DNA of 64,000 nt from Bacillota bacterium (GTDB lineage: Bacteria; Bacillota; Clostridia; Lachnospirales; Lachnospiraceae). The stretch covers positions 1 to 64,000 of the forward strand of contig JAEZGK010000077.1 of the NCBI GenBank assembly GCA_023437365.1, read 5' to 3'. The notes beneath the pieces are model-generated. The model was given only the letters and a program-made list of their open reading frames with translations, did not search any database and had not been told where the DNA came from. Shown here piece by piece: positions 39,060 to 48,500 of this stretch (positions are counted from its first letter, which is position 1; each line of letters begins with the position of its first letter). The translations under genes were made by a program, and so were the position numbers.

Positions 39060-39152
39060 CTAGGGGAGCCCTGTGCTGAGAAGCGTGCTAAAGCATGCTG
39101 ACCCTCACTACTTGATCCGGATAATACCGGCGGAAGGAAGCTATCAAGTGGC
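39060..39152 (+). promoter_or_regulatory. TPP riboswitch (THI element)
   Basis: Conserved parts are all present: GGGGAGCC, CTGAGA (39076-39081), GACCC, CTTGATCCGGATAATACCGG and CGGAAGGAAG. It is followed by CCTCC (39155-39159), complementary to the thiT Shine-Dalgarno GGAGG (39173-39177), which points to control of translation. Confidence 0.95.
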
Positions 39153-39185
39153 CCCCTCCGATGTAATGAAAAGGAGGATTTTTTT

Positions 39186-39872
39186 ATGCTTCAAAAGGTT
39201 TTGGATTTTTTATTTACCAAGGAGGTTTATTCAGAAATCGAGACGTACTATACGCCGACTTTGGCGGCCAATATTCTGCTATTTGTTCTGATCGCGGTTC
39301 TTCTGATCGCGATGGCAGCATTTTCCGGCTCACAAAGAAATGTGCAGGTAAAGCAGCTGACCTTTTCTGCGATGGCTGTTACACTCGGTATAGTGACTTC
39401 CTTTATCAAATTCGCTCATCTGCCCTTTGGCGGTTCGATCACCTTATTCAGCATGTTTTTCGTCTGCCTGATCGGCTATATGTATGGGACAAAAGCAGGG
39501 ATAATGACAGGTATTGCCTATGGCTTGCTGCAGCTGATCGTTGACCCGATGATTATGCACCCGGTTCAGGTGCTTCTTGATTATCCGTTAGCCTTTGGTT
39601 TTCTCGGAGCCACCGGGGTTTTCTCCAAAGCAAAGAATGGCTTGTTGAAGGGCTATGTCTTCGGTGTGTTCGGCAGATATCTATGCCATGTAATCAGTGG
39701 GGTGATCTTCTTCTGGATGTATGCACCTGAGGGAATGAACACTGTGGTATATTCCTTTGGTTATAATGCAACCTACATTCTTCCGGAAACCATTGCGACT
39801 GTTGCACTGCTTCTGGTTCCGGCAATCCAAAGGGGACTTCTGGAAGTAAAAAGAATGGCTGTTCCGAATTAA
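39186..39872 (+). CDS. thiT: Thiamine transporter substrate-binding subunit ThiT (ECF type)
   Basis: 228 residues with six membrane helices, of which the first is extra N-terminal. The ThiT core has 'AMAVTLGIVTSFIKFAHLPFGGSITLFSMFFV', 'GYMYGTKAGIMTGIAYGLLQLI', 'LLDYPLAFGFLGATGVF' and 'GRYLCHVISGVIFF'. The S-component captures thiamine and works with a shared EcfAA'T module, not in this window. The TPP riboswitch confirms the substrate. RBS AAGGAGG. Confidence 0.93.
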   Translation: MLQKVLDFLFTKEVYSEIETYYTPTLAANILLFVLIAVLLIAMAAFSGSQRNVQVKQLTFSAMAVTLGIVTSFIKFAHLPFGGSITLFSMFFVCLIGYMYGTKAGIMTGIAYGLLQLIVDPMIMHPVQVLLDYPLAFGFLGATGVFSKAKNGLLKGYVFGVFGRYLCHVISGVIFFWMYAPEGMNTVVYSFGYNATYILPETIATVALLLVPAIQRGLLEVKRMAVPN

Positions 39873-39879
39873 CAGCAGA

Positions 39880-39915
39880 AAGCTCAGGCACCGATTTTGT
39901 GGGTAGCCTGAGCTT
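39880..39915. terminator. Terminator between thiT and the sleC-like genes
   Basis: AAGCTCAGGC pairs with GCCTGAGCTT. It serves convergent genes. Confidence 0.7.
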
Positions 39916-39946
39916 ATTATATAGTAGGGCTCTTTGAGTACTCTTT

Positions 39947-41227
39947 TCATAGCTCTGCGATACGAGAGACAGCGACATAGATAGCAGAGATACGATACCA
40001 GGTAGCAAGATCGACGATACCGGTCTGTGGCAGGTCAAAGGTCTGCTGAAACACTTTTACGGCATCTGAGGTCTGTTGATTGTACTGTCCATTGACGGCT
40101 ACCTTAGGGATGGCTGTATAGGTATCTGAAATCTGGTTTAGCTGCTCCTGTATCATACGGACATTATTACCGCTGGCTCCGATATTTAGGTTCGAACCCG
40201 GCCAGGAAGCAGGAACACCGGATACCTGTGTGGCTGTATTAATATAGATGGAATTGCCGTAAAAATGTCTCAGGATCGAGAGGGCATCCTTGCCTTGATC
40301 ACCCAATTCCTTTGACCCCCATTGCGTCATCCAATTGGGACATTGTACTCTGTTCCCATCACAATATTGGGTCAGGATGGGCTGCTTCACATTCGGCCGT
40401 GAAAGATAATTTGTAAAAATCTGATCAACCACTAATCCGATATTACTAAAGATATTGCGTCCGCTAATCCACTTGTGGTCAAAAGCGGTGGAGGAGGTGA
40501 CGGTGAAGTTAAAGCCCTGGTTACGGTACCATTCAGTATATACTCTGTTGAGCGTAAAGGAGAGAATCGCATGAACATTTGCGATTATGGTCTGCTCCGG
40601 CCAGGTTGCATAAATTTCACTGGAGGCTACATTTTTGATATAATCACGGAAGCGAATATAGTAATTGGATGCCGAAGTATCTGTCGGAGGACCGTCATGG
40701 ACAATGACGAATTCGGGAATGACGACACTGGTGAGTACGATTTCTCCCGTCTCTGAGGTGGGTTTTATTTCAGACTCGGCAATTTTCGGGGGATAATCCC
40801 CATAAAGGGTGTGGGGTGGAATGACATACAGCTCGGGCTGTGGTACCGCTGCCAGAACGGATTCCTGAAGTGCCGTGACCTGCGGCAGAATCTCGGCATT
40901 CTGTACGGTTACCGGCGAATAATTTGCTGCATTGATGGTTATGGTATATTCAGCATAGGGCTGCACGGTAGAAGGCTCCTGACTGTAATCCGGTGAAGGT
41001 GCGGGGAGTTCGACCTCCGGGGTGAGACCTGAGGCATCTGTCGAAAGCTCTTCAATTACAGTATCCGGAAGGGAAGCTGTGGTGATACGGACGGTTGCAT
41101 TCGGAATCGGAGCGATATTCTGGGTGGTTGCCCGGACTCTCAATTTACCGAGGGACTGGGTTTGCATCTGTGCAGGATATATCCGATAGGGTGAATAATT
41201 ATGCGTATTGATGGTGCTTCTCTGCAT
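39947..41227 (-). CDS. sleC: SleC-type spore cortex-lytic enzyme (second of two)
   Basis: 426 residues. An N-terminal propeptide-like beta domain (about 1-165) is followed by the SleC catalytic region ('VASSEIYATWPEQTIIANVHAI', 'YTEWYRNQGFNFTVTSSTAFDH', 'GRNIFSNIGLVVDQIF', 'ILTQYCDGNRVQCPNWMTQWGS') and a C-terminal PG_binding_1 domain ('GASGNNVRMIQEQLNQI', 'AVKVFQQTFDLPQTGIVDLATW'). SleC is stored as a zymogen in spores and degrades cortex on germination. ATG 41227 has GAGG 9 nt upstream; the ATG at 41248 has none. No csp protease genes, the usual activators, are adjacent. Confidence 0.8.
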   Translation of the reverse strand: MQRSTINTHNYSPYRIYPAQMQTQSLGKLRVRATTQNIAPIPNATVRITTASLPDTVIEELSTDASGLTPEVELPAPSPDYSQEPSTVQPYAEYTITINAANYSPVTVQNAEILPQVTALQESVLAAVPQPELYVIPPHTLYGDYPPKIAESEIKPTSETGEIVLTSVVIPEFVIVHDGPPTDTSASNYYIRFRDYIKNVASSEIYATWPEQTIIANVHAILSFTLNRVYTEWYRNQGFNFTVTSSTAFDHKWISGRNIFSNIGLVVDQIFTNYLSRPNVKQPILTQYCDGNRVQCPNWMTQWGSKELGDQGKDALSILRHFYGNSIYINTATQVSGVPASWPGSNLNIGASGNNVRMIQEQLNQISDTYTAIPKVAVNGQYNQQTSDAVKVFQQTFDLPQTGIVDLATWYRISAIYVAVSRIAEL

Positions 41228-41281
41228 GCTTGTAAACCTCGATTTCATTTACTGGTATTATTTCTATTTATAAATACAGCA

Positions 41282-42571
41282 TCATTCACCAATTCTGGTT
41301 ACACCGACAAAAATATTTGAGATTCGGTACCAGGTAGGCTTATCCACCACGCCAGTTACCGGAAGATCGAAAATCTGTTGGAAGGCGCGAACCGCATTTG
41401 CTGTCTCGGGTCCAAAAGACCCGTCAACAGCGACCGTGGGTATAGCTGTATAAACCTGTGCAATCCGATTCAGCTGTGTTTGGAGGGTACGAATATTATT
41501 TCCGCTGGCACCGATTCCAAGATTATAGCCGGGCCAGGAGATAGGCACCCCGGATACTCCGATAGCAGTATTGATATAGATGGAATCCCCATAATAATAT
41601 CTCAGGATTTCTATTGGCTCATAGCCTTGATCTCCCAGTGTTTTTGAGCCCCATTGGGACATCCAGCCCGGACACTTAACACGATTGCCGTCACAATACT
41701 GAGTCAGGATCGGCTGCGTTACATTCGGTCTGGACAGGTAATTAGTAAATATGGAATCTACGATAAGGCCGATATTGGAGAAAATGTTCCGTCCGTTGAT
41801 CCATTTATGATCGTATGCGGTAGAAGAGGTTATTGTAAAATTGAAACCCTGGTTACGGTACCACTCCGTATAGACTCGATTTAAGGTAAAGGAGAGGATT
41901 GCGAACACATTAGCATAGATCGATTCCTCCGGCCAGGTGGCATAGATTTCGCTGGAGGCAACATTCTTAATGTAATCACGAAAGCGTACATAGTGATTGG
42001 TTGCAGAAGCGTCTGCGGGAGGACCATCATGGACGATGACAAATTCCGGCACAACTACTCTGCTGAGAACAATTTCTCCTGTTTCCGAAGTGGGTTTGAT
42101 TTCATCCTCGGGAATTTTCGGCGGATATTCATAATATAGAGTATGAGGTAAGATGACAAACAGTTCTTCCGGGGTAGTAGTCTTTTGCGGGTTAAGTACG
42201 ACATTTTGATTGGCTGTTACGGTTGGTAGAATCTGTATGTCTGAAAATACCGCTCCTTCAAAATTGGGGGCAGTGACTCGGAGATTATATTCTGAGTAGG
42301 GCTGTTCAACGGAAGGCTCCAGACTTAAGTTCAGAGGAGGAGCGGGTAATTCTATTACCGGCGTCAGGCCGGAGGCGTCTGTTGTAATTTGTTCAACCAC
42401 AGTTTCTGGATCACTTGGTAAAGAAATAGCTACTGTTGCATTTTCAATCGGGACTTCTCCGAGCGTCCTGCATTGGATTCGAAGCTGACCGAAAGCCTGT
42501 GTCTGAGTTTGTGTGGGATACACACGAACATTGGAATTTTGTGCAGTTCTTGGATGACTGGTTTGTTCCAT
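41282..42571 (-). CDS. sleC: SleC-type spore cortex-lytic enzyme (first of two)
   Basis: 429 residues, a close paralogue of the next gene along its whole length. The blocks are the same ('VASSEIYATWPEESIYANVFAI', 'SSTAYDHKWINGRNIFSNIG', 'ILTQYCDGNRVKCPGWMSQWGS', C-terminal PG_binding_1 with 'FGPETANAVRAFQQ'). The propeptide region has diverged more than the catalytic half. ATG 42571 is taken with weak GGCGGA upstream; a TTG at 42604 is the alternative. It is separated from the paralogue by 54 bp, so probably one transcript. Confidence 0.8.
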   Translation of the reverse strand: MEQTSHPRTAQNSNVRVYPTQTQTQAFGQLRIQCRTLGEVPIENATVAISLPSDPETVVEQITTDASGLTPVIELPAPPLNLSLEPSVEQPYSEYNLRVTAPNFEGAVFSDIQILPTVTANQNVVLNPQKTTTPEELFVILPHTLYYEYPPKIPEDEIKPTSETGEIVLSRVVVPEFVIVHDGPPADASATNHYVRFRDYIKNVASSEIYATWPEESIYANVFAILSFTLNRVYTEWYRNQGFNFTITSSTAYDHKWINGRNIFSNIGLIVDSIFTNYLSRPNVTQPILTQYCDGNRVKCPGWMSQWGSKTLGDQGYEPIEILRYYYGDSIYINTAIGVSGVPISWPGYNLGIGASGNNIRTLQTQLNRIAQVYTAIPTVAVDGSFGPETANAVRAFQQIFDLPVTGVVDKPTWYRISNIFVGVTRIGE

Positions 42572-42731
42572 ATATTCCGCCAGTTCTTTCTGTTTTATTA
42601 CCAAGTTATGATGAGGACAAAGGGAATGTGAGAAGTATTCGGAACAATTTATTACAATATTTGAAATTATACAAAGCTTTAGTAAGAAAATCCCGGGTCA
42701 TATTTTGTTAGAAAATATTTAAAAAAAAGAC

Positions 42732-42760
42732 TTGTAATTTCAAAACAGGTATGATAAAAT
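42732..42760 (+). promoter_or_regulatory. Predicted promoter of carAB
   Basis: TTGTAA (42732-42737), 17 bp, TAAAAT (42755-42760). It leaves a leader of about 200 nt with the ArgR-like boxes at its start. Confidence 0.5.
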
Positions 42761-42779
42761 CATAAAAATAAGTAAAAAA

Positions 42780-42818
42780 TTTGCATAAATATTCACTGCA
42801 AATTCATAATAATTCGCG
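42780..42818. promoter_or_regulatory. Tandem ArgR-type boxes upstream of carAB
   Basis: Box 1, TTTGCATAAATATTCACT (42780-42797), matches WNTGAATWWWWATTCANW with one mismatch. Box 2 (AATTCATAATAATTCGCG, 42801-42818) is weaker but sits at the 21 bp period typical of paired ARG boxes. Position just downstream of the promoter suits repression by arginine. Confidence 0.45.
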
Positions 42819-42971
42819 ACAGCACGATTTCTCGGAAACCTGAGATATGCTGTAGAAAAAAGAAGGAATTGGAAAATATACAAAGGGGTATATGTCCAGT
42901 ATGGATTTATATTCTTTTTTTTTGCAAACTTTTATGTTTACGCAGCCGACGGCAGCAGAATGGAGGATTTG

Positions 42972-44054
42972 ATGAAAGCGTTCTTAATTCTTGAGGATGG
43001 CAATGTTTTTACAGGAGAAAGCATTGGGGCAAAGAAGGAAATCATCAGCGAGATAGTGTTCAACACAGGTATGACAGGCTATCTTGAGGTTCTGACAGAT
43101 CCCTCTTACGCAGGTCAAAGTGTGGTTATGACCTATCCTTTGATCGGTAATTACGGAATTTGTTACGAGGATATGGAATCCCATAAGCCTTGGGTGGATG
43201 CTTTTTTAGTCAGAGAGCTGTCCAGGATACCGAGTAACTTTCGGAATGAAGAAAGCATCCAGAGCTTTCTGGAGAGAAATGAAATTCCGGGCATCGCAGG
43301 CATCGATACCAGAGCACTTGTTAAGCTGCTGAGAAACAAAGGCACCATGAACGGCATGATTACGACGAATGAGAAATATAACCTGGAGGAAGTATTGAGC
43401 AAAATTCATCAGTACCAGGTAGCCAAGGTTATAGAGAAGACTACCTGTAAGGAGAAATATGTAGTTTCTGCAGCAGGAGAAGTGAGATATAAGGTAGCAT
43501 TGATGGATTACGGTCTGAAGAACAATATTCCGAGATCCTTAGCGAAGAGGGGCTGCGAGGTTACGGTTTATCCCGGTTTTACCAAGGCAGTGGAGGTTCT
43601 TAAGGATAAGCCGGACGGCATCATGCTTTCCAACGGTCCGGGAGATCCGAAGGAATGCAGTGAGGTGATAGCAGAGGTTAAGAACATGTTTGACAGCAGT
43701 GTACCGATCTTTGCAATCTGCCTGGGGCATCAGCTCCTGGCCCTCGCCAACGGCGGTGACACGACGAAGATGAAATACGGTCATCGCGGCGCAAACCATC
43801 CGGTAAAGGATTTAAAGACAGGAAGAGTATATATCTCAACACAGAATCATGGATATATGGTAAAGGAAGAAAGTATTGAGCCGGGTCTTGCGGAGGTCAG
43901 CTTTATCAATGTCAATGACAGAACCGTAGAGGGATTGCATTACCTCGGTAAAAATGTATTTTCTGTACAGTTCCATCCTGAGGCCTGTGCGGGGCCGATG
44001 GACAGTGAGTTCCTGTTTGATGAGTTTATTAACATGATGGAGGTGCAGAGATAA
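42972..44054 (+). CDS. carA: Carbamoyl-phosphate synthase small (glutaminase) subunit
   Basis: 360 residues. The N-terminal CarA domain ('VFTGESIGAKKEIISEIVFNTGMTGYLEVLTDPSYAGQ') is followed by a class I glutamine amidotransferase domain with nucleophile Cys in 'IFAICLGHQLLALA' and His/Glu in 'VQFHPEACAGP'. It supplies ammonia from glutamine to CarB. ATG 42972 has GGAGG 6 nt upstream, which itself overlaps the in-frame ATG at 42960. Its stop overlaps the carB start by one base (TAATG), giving coupled translation. Confidence 0.96.
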   Translation: MKAFLILEDGNVFTGESIGAKKEIISEIVFNTGMTGYLEVLTDPSYAGQSVVMTYPLIGNYGICYEDMESHKPWVDAFLVRELSRIPSNFRNEESIQSFLERNEIPGIAGIDTRALVKLLRNKGTMNGMITTNEKYNLEEVLSKIHQYQVAKVIEKTTCKEKYVVSAAGEVRYKVALMDYGLKNNIPRSLAKRGCEVTVYPGFTKAVEVLKDKPDGIMLSNGPGDPKECSEVIAEVKNMFDSSVPIFAICLGHQLLALANGGDTTKMKYGHRGANHPVKDLKTGRVYISTQNHGYMVKEESIEPGLAEVSFINVNDRTVEGLHYLGKNVFSVQFHPEACAGPMDSEFLFDEFINMMEVQR

Positions 44055-47000
44055 TGCCAAGAATAGAGGACATTAAAAAAGTTTTGGTAATCGGTTCAGG
44101 ACCGATTATCATCGGTCAGGCAGCAGAATTTGATTATGCAGGAACACAGGCCTGTCGCTCCCTGAAGGAAGAAGGCATCTGTGTGGTATTGGTAAACTCT
44201 AATCCAGCAACCATAATGACAGACAAGGAAATTGCTGACTTTGTCTATATAGAACCGTTGACCCCCGACTTCGTGAAGAGAATTATCCTAAAGGAAAAGC
44301 CCGACAGCGTATTACCTACCCTTGGAGGGCAGGCTGCTTTAAATATTGCTATGGAGCTTGAGGAATCCGGATTTCTTCGGGAGAACGATGTCAAACTGAT
44401 CGGAACCACCTCCGAGACCATCAAGAAGGCTGAGGACCGTCTGGAATTTAAGAGAACCATGGAGAAGATCGGCGAACCCTGCGCCCCCAGTGAGGTAGTG
44501 ACAACTGTGGAGCAAGCGGTGGCATTTGCCGAGAGCATAGGCTATCCGGTAGTAGTGCGTCCTGCGTATACCCTGGGCGGCAGCGGCGGAGGAATTGCCG
44601 CTACAAAGGAAGAGTTAATTGATATCTGTACCAATGGCCTCAGGCTTTCCCGTGTCGGACAGTGTCTGATAGAGCGTTCGATTGCCGGCTGGAAGGAAAT
44701 CGAATACGAGGTAATGCGTGATGGTGCGGGGAACTGCATCACCGTATGTAATATGGAGAATATAGACCCGGTAGGAGTACATACCGGTGACAGTATCGTA
44801 GTAGCACCTTCTCAGACCTTGGGTGATAAAGAGTATCAGATGCTAAGAAGTGCTTCTTTAAATATTATCACCGAGCTTGGCATCACCGGCGGCTGCAACG
44901 TGCAGTACGCACTTCATCCGGATACCTTTGAGTATTGTGTCATCGAGGTAAATCCACGAGTCAGCCGTTCTTCAGCCCTTGCTTCCAAGGCTACAGGCTA
45001 TCCGATTGCCAAGGTTGCAGCTAAGATTGCTCTCGGCTATCATCTGGACGAAATTCAGAATGCTGTCACTAAGAAGACTTATGCAAGCTTTGAGCCGACG
45101 CTGGATTATGTGGTTGTCAAAATTCCGAAATGGCCCTTCGATAAATTTATCACTGCTAAGCGTCTTTTAACAACTCAGATGAAGGCAACCGGCGAGGTTA
45201 TGGCAATCAGTACAAACTTTGAGGCGGCTTTGATGAAAGCGCTTCGTTCCCTGGAGCAGAATATTTATAGCCTGAACCATGGCAACTACGGCGCTATGAC
45301 CTTGGATGAGATCATGCTTGACCTTCACAAGGTGGATGACAGAAGATTATTTGTGATCGCAGAAGCAATCAGAAGAGGAGTCTCCTATGAAGCGATCCAT
45401 GATATCACAAAGATTGATTTTTGGTTTATAGATAAAATCGCGATCCTGGTTGAGATGGAGAAGCAGCTCAGAGAGAAGGAGCTGACTGCCACGCTTTTGG
45501 CAGAAGCGAAAAGACTCGGATATCCTGATCGTGTGATCTCTGAGCTTTCCGGAAAGAGCGTAACTGAGATTAAGGCGACCCGCAAGCAACACGGAATTAT
45601 TGCAGCCTATAAGATGGTAGATACCTGTGCGGCGGAATTTGATGCGGAGACTCCGTATTATTACTCCTCCTTCGGCAGCTTCAATGAAGTGGAGAGGACC
45701 AGCGGAAAGAAAAAGATTATGGTTCTTGGTTCCGGCCCGATCCGTATCGGACAGGGTATTGAATTCGATTATTGCTCCGTACACAGCGTGTGGGCTTTAG
45801 CAAACAGCGGTTGCGAGACCATTATCGTCAATAACAATCCCGAGACAGTAAGTACGGATTTTGATATCGCTGATAAGCTGTACTTTGAACCGTTGACTCC
45901 TGAGGATGTGGAAAATATCGTAGACATGGAGCAGCCGGATGGTGCTGTAGTTCAGTTCGGCGGACAGACAGCCATCAAGCTGACCGAAGCACTCCTAAAG
46001 ATGGGTGTTCCGATCCTCGGAACCTCCGCGGCCGATGTGGATGCTGCAGAGGATAGGGAATTATTCGATAAGATATTGGAGGATTGCGGTATCCCGAGAC
46101 CGGCCGGCAAGACAGTATTTACCACGGAGGAAGCACTGGCTGCAGCTGGTGAGCTCGGTTATCCGGTGCTGGTGCGTCCTTCCTATGTACTCGGCGGTCA
46201 GGGTATGCAGATTGCGATCTGTGATGACGATATCATAGAGTTCATGAAAATCATTCATATGACGGTGCAGGAGCACCCGATCCTGGTGGATAAATACCTG
46301 ATGGGCAAGGAAGTGGAGGTGGATGCGGTATGTGACGGTGAGGATATTCTGATCCCCGGTATCATGGAGCATATCGAGAGAGCCGGCATACATTCCGGTG
46401 ACAGTATCTCAGTATATCCTTCCCAGAGTGTCAGCCGAAAGGTAAAGGTAGATATCGTAAATTATACGAAGAAGCTTGCTAATTCCCTGCATGTCATCGG
46501 TTTGATCAATATACAGTTTATCATCTATAACGAGAAAGTATATGTAATCGAGGTAAATCCCCGTTCCAGTCGTACGGTACCCTACATCAGCAAGGTAACC
46601 TCACTGCCGATCGTAGATATTGCTACCAAGGTTATTCTGGGAGAGAAAATTAAAAGCCTCGGATATACACCCGGTTTATGGCCCGAGTCTGAATATATTG
46701 CCATTAAAATGCCGGTATTCTCTTTTGAGAAGCTACGTGGTGCGGAAATCAGCTTGGGTCCTGAGATGAAATCAACCGGAGAATGTCTGGGTATTGCAAA
46801 AACCTTCCACGAAGCCTTGTATAAAGCTTTCCTGGGAGCCGGCATCAATCTTCCGAAGCATAAGAAGATGATTATGACCGTGAAGAAACAGGATAAGGGA
46901 GAAGCAGTGGAACTCGGCAGAAGACTGGTAGCTCTTGGGTATCAGATCTATGCTACGCAGGGCACAGCTGCTGCACTGACAGAGAACGGAGTTCCGGCAA

Positions 47001-47248
47001 CCACCATCGGCAAGATTGAACATGAAAGTCCTAACATTCTTGACTTGATTTTAAGCCATAAGATAGATTTCGTGATCAATACACCCACCATGGGCCGAGA
47101 TAAGGCCAGGGATGGCTTCCTGATCCGCCGTACCTCCATCGAGACCGGTGTCACCTGCTTCACAGCGCTGGATACCGCAGCTGCGCTGCTCACCAGCATG
47201 GAGAGCGATAACAGTGACATCACCCTGGTGGACGTAGCTCAGCTGTAA
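44054..47248 (+). CDS. carB: Carbamoyl-phosphate synthase large subunit
   Basis: 1064 residues, full length with the internal duplication. The first ATP-grasp half starts 'KVLVIGSGPIIIGQAAEFDYAGTQA' and the second 'KIMVLGSGPIRIGQGIEFDYCSVH', followed by a C-terminal MGS-like allosteric domain (from about 935, 'AVELGRRLVALGYQIYATQGTAAAL'). It makes carbamoyl phosphate for arginine and pyrimidines. No pyr or arg biosynthetic genes are adjacent. Confidence 0.97.
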   Translation: MPRIEDIKKVLVIGSGPIIIGQAAEFDYAGTQACRSLKEEGICVVLVNSNPATIMTDKEIADFVYIEPLTPDFVKRIILKEKPDSVLPTLGGQAALNIAMELEESGFLRENDVKLIGTTSETIKKAEDRLEFKRTMEKIGEPCAPSEVVTTVEQAVAFAESIGYPVVVRPAYTLGGSGGGIAATKEELIDICTNGLRLSRVGQCLIERSIAGWKEIEYEVMRDGAGNCITVCNMENIDPVGVHTGDSIVVAPSQTLGDKEYQMLRSASLNIITELGITGGCNVQYALHPDTFEYCVIEVNPRVSRSSALASKATGYPIAKVAAKIALGYHLDEIQNAVTKKTYASFEPTLDYVVVKIPKWPFDKFITAKRLLTTQMKATGEVMAISTNFEAALMKALRSLEQNIYSLNHGNYGAMTLDEIMLDLHKVDDRRLFVIAEAIRRGVSYEAIHDITKIDFWFIDKIAILVEMEKQLREKELTATLLAEAKRLGYPDRVISELSGKSVTEIKATRKQHGIIAAYKMVDTCAAEFDAETPYYYSSFGSFNEVERTSGKKKIMVLGSGPIRIGQGIEFDYCSVHSVWALANSGCETIIVNNNPETVSTDFDIADKLYFEPLTPEDVENIVDMEQPDGAVVQFGGQTAIKLTEALLKMGVPILGTSAADVDAAEDRELFDKILEDCGIPRPAGKTVFTTEEALAAAGELGYPVLVRPSYVLGGQGMQIAICDDDIIEFMKIIHMTVQEHPILVDKYLMGKEVEVDAVCDGEDILIPGIMEHIERAGIHSGDSISVYPSQSVSRKVKVDIVNYTKKLANSLHVIGLINIQFIIYNEKVYVIEVNPRSSRTVPYISKVTSLPIVDIATKVILGEKIKSLGYTPGLWPESEYIAIKMPVFSFEKLRGAEISLGPEMKSTGECLGIAKTFHEALYKAFLGAGINLPKHKKMIMTVKKQDKGEAVELGRRLVALGYQIYATQGTAAALTENGVPATTIGKIEHESPNILDLILSHKIDFVINTPTMGRDKARDGFLIRRTSIETGVTCFTALDTAAALLTSMESDNSDITLVDVAQL

Positions 47249-47353
47249 GCTGAGGAAATACTTGGCGCTACAACAAATCATGCCTTATTCCCACGCATAA
47301 CAGATAGAAGCCAGGTGAAGTAACATAGGGCGTTTAATCAGAATATATATCAT

Positions 47354-47410
47354 AAAGGAAGAGCAGGAAAATCACAACTCCAAGTTGCATATTTTCTGCT
47401 CTTCCTTTTA
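47354..47410 (+). terminator. Terminator of carAB
   Basis: AAAGGAAGAGCAG and AAAAT arms pair with ATTTT and CTGCTCTTCCTTT, then TAA. Confidence 0.75.
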
Positions 47411-47550
47411 ACTCCTCTAGTAAACGATTAGAAAAGGAGATAGCTCCGACTCTATATGATAGGGATAGAATATAATCCAAGAGAGATCGCTGTCACCACC
47501 GGATAAGATTAGGATAAATAATAATCATTTTATAAGCATCACTTTACACA

Positions 47551-47851
47551 GACAGGATTTTGCGGAGAGTCATCGTACCGGGAGCAGTAAAGTGCTTGAA
47601 AGAGCGCGTGCAGGACTTAGGTTCTATCGTAGCGACAAAGCCGGCTGCGCGAGGTTTCGCGCAGCGCAAATGTCTGATGAAAGAAGGGACTGACACATAG
47701 GATACTACATTAATCATCCTATATCAGTCCCTTCTTGAGGAGTTGTGCGCGGAACCGGCTGTTCCGAGCGGAGATAGAGCCTTAGCTCCTGCCAGCGTGA
47801 GATTCCGCACGTTACAGCTCCCGGTAGGATGCCCCTATGCAAAATCCGTCC
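47551..47851. other. ~300 nt intergenic element with long terminal stem and internal hairpins (structured RNA or MITE-like)
   Basis: GGATTTTGC...ACCGGGAGC (47555-47585) pairs with GCTCCCGGT...GCAAAATCC (47817-47847), and the complementarity continues inwards imperfectly (GTAAAGTGC/GCACGTTAC, GCAGG/CCTGC, CTATC/GATAG). Inside are three hairpins: GCTGCGCGA/TCGCGCAGC (47644-47665), AAGAAGGGACTGA/TCAGTCCCTTCTT with ATAGGAT/ATCCTAT (47681-47736), and CGGAAC/GTTCCG (47750-47766). It has no credible reading frame and is more GC-rich than the intergenic DNA around it. Confidence 0.7.
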
Positions 47852-47882
47852 CTTAGTTAATCAAATCATATAAACCTATATT

Positions 47883-48251
47883 CTATCTCGTGGGGATAAT
47901 CTCGATCCAGTACCCATCCGGATCGCTGATGAAATACAGTCCCATAGCTGTGTTCTCATAGCAGATGCAGCCCATTTCCTTGTGCTTTTGGTAGGCAGCA
48001 TCAAAATCATCAACTACAAGAGCGAGATGAAATTCGTTATCACCAAGGTTGTAAGGACGATCCCAGTCTCTCAGCCAGGTCAGCTCCAGCTGGTGGGAAG
48101 TTATGCTGTCACCTAAGAATGCGATAATGAATTCGCCGCTTGGTGGAGAAAATCTTTTTATTTCCGAAAGTCCTAAGGCCTCCTGATAAAACTTGATTGA
48201 TTTATCCAAGTCAAGAACATTGAAATTATTATGAACAAACTTAAAATTCAT
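47883..48251 (-). CDS. VOC-family protein, lactoylglutathione-lyase-like
   Basis: 122 residues, two beta-alpha-beta-beta-beta modules. Likely metal ligands are His7 ('FVHNNFNVLDLDKS'), Glu in 'LELTWLRDW', His in 'NEFHLALVVDDF' and Glu in 'GYWIEIIPT', the glyoxalase I arrangement. It may isomerise methylglyoxal hemithioacetal or a related substrate; Clostridia often lack glutathione, so the thiol partner is open. The RBS AGGAAAGGTGG lies just upstream. Transcribed alone towards the structured element. Confidence 0.8.
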   Translation of the reverse strand: MNFKFVHNNFNVLDLDKSIKFYQEALGLSEIKRFSPPSGEFIIAFLGDSITSHQLELTWLRDWDRPYNLGDNEFHLALVVDDFDAAYQKHKEMGCICYENTAMGLYFISDPDGYWIEIIPTR

Positions 48252-48500
48252 ATTAGAACCACCTTTCCTGTTATAATCATTGTTATAGAAATATTATAAT
48301 ACAGATTGTATAGAAAAATAAATAGATAATCTGATCCTTTCGATGCAGAATCTAAAACAACGGTTACTATTGACAGGATATGGATGGGATATTGTATAGG
48401 AACCCGTAAGAAACTAGGTGACATGGTTGGCAGCCTATTGTATAATACAGATAATTACATAAGGACGAATAGTAGAGTACAAATATAGGAGGAAAAGGAA

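Noticed and set aside
45347..45784. 145-codon minus-strand frame within carB
   Set aside because: Antisense shadow of a highly conserved enzyme gene.
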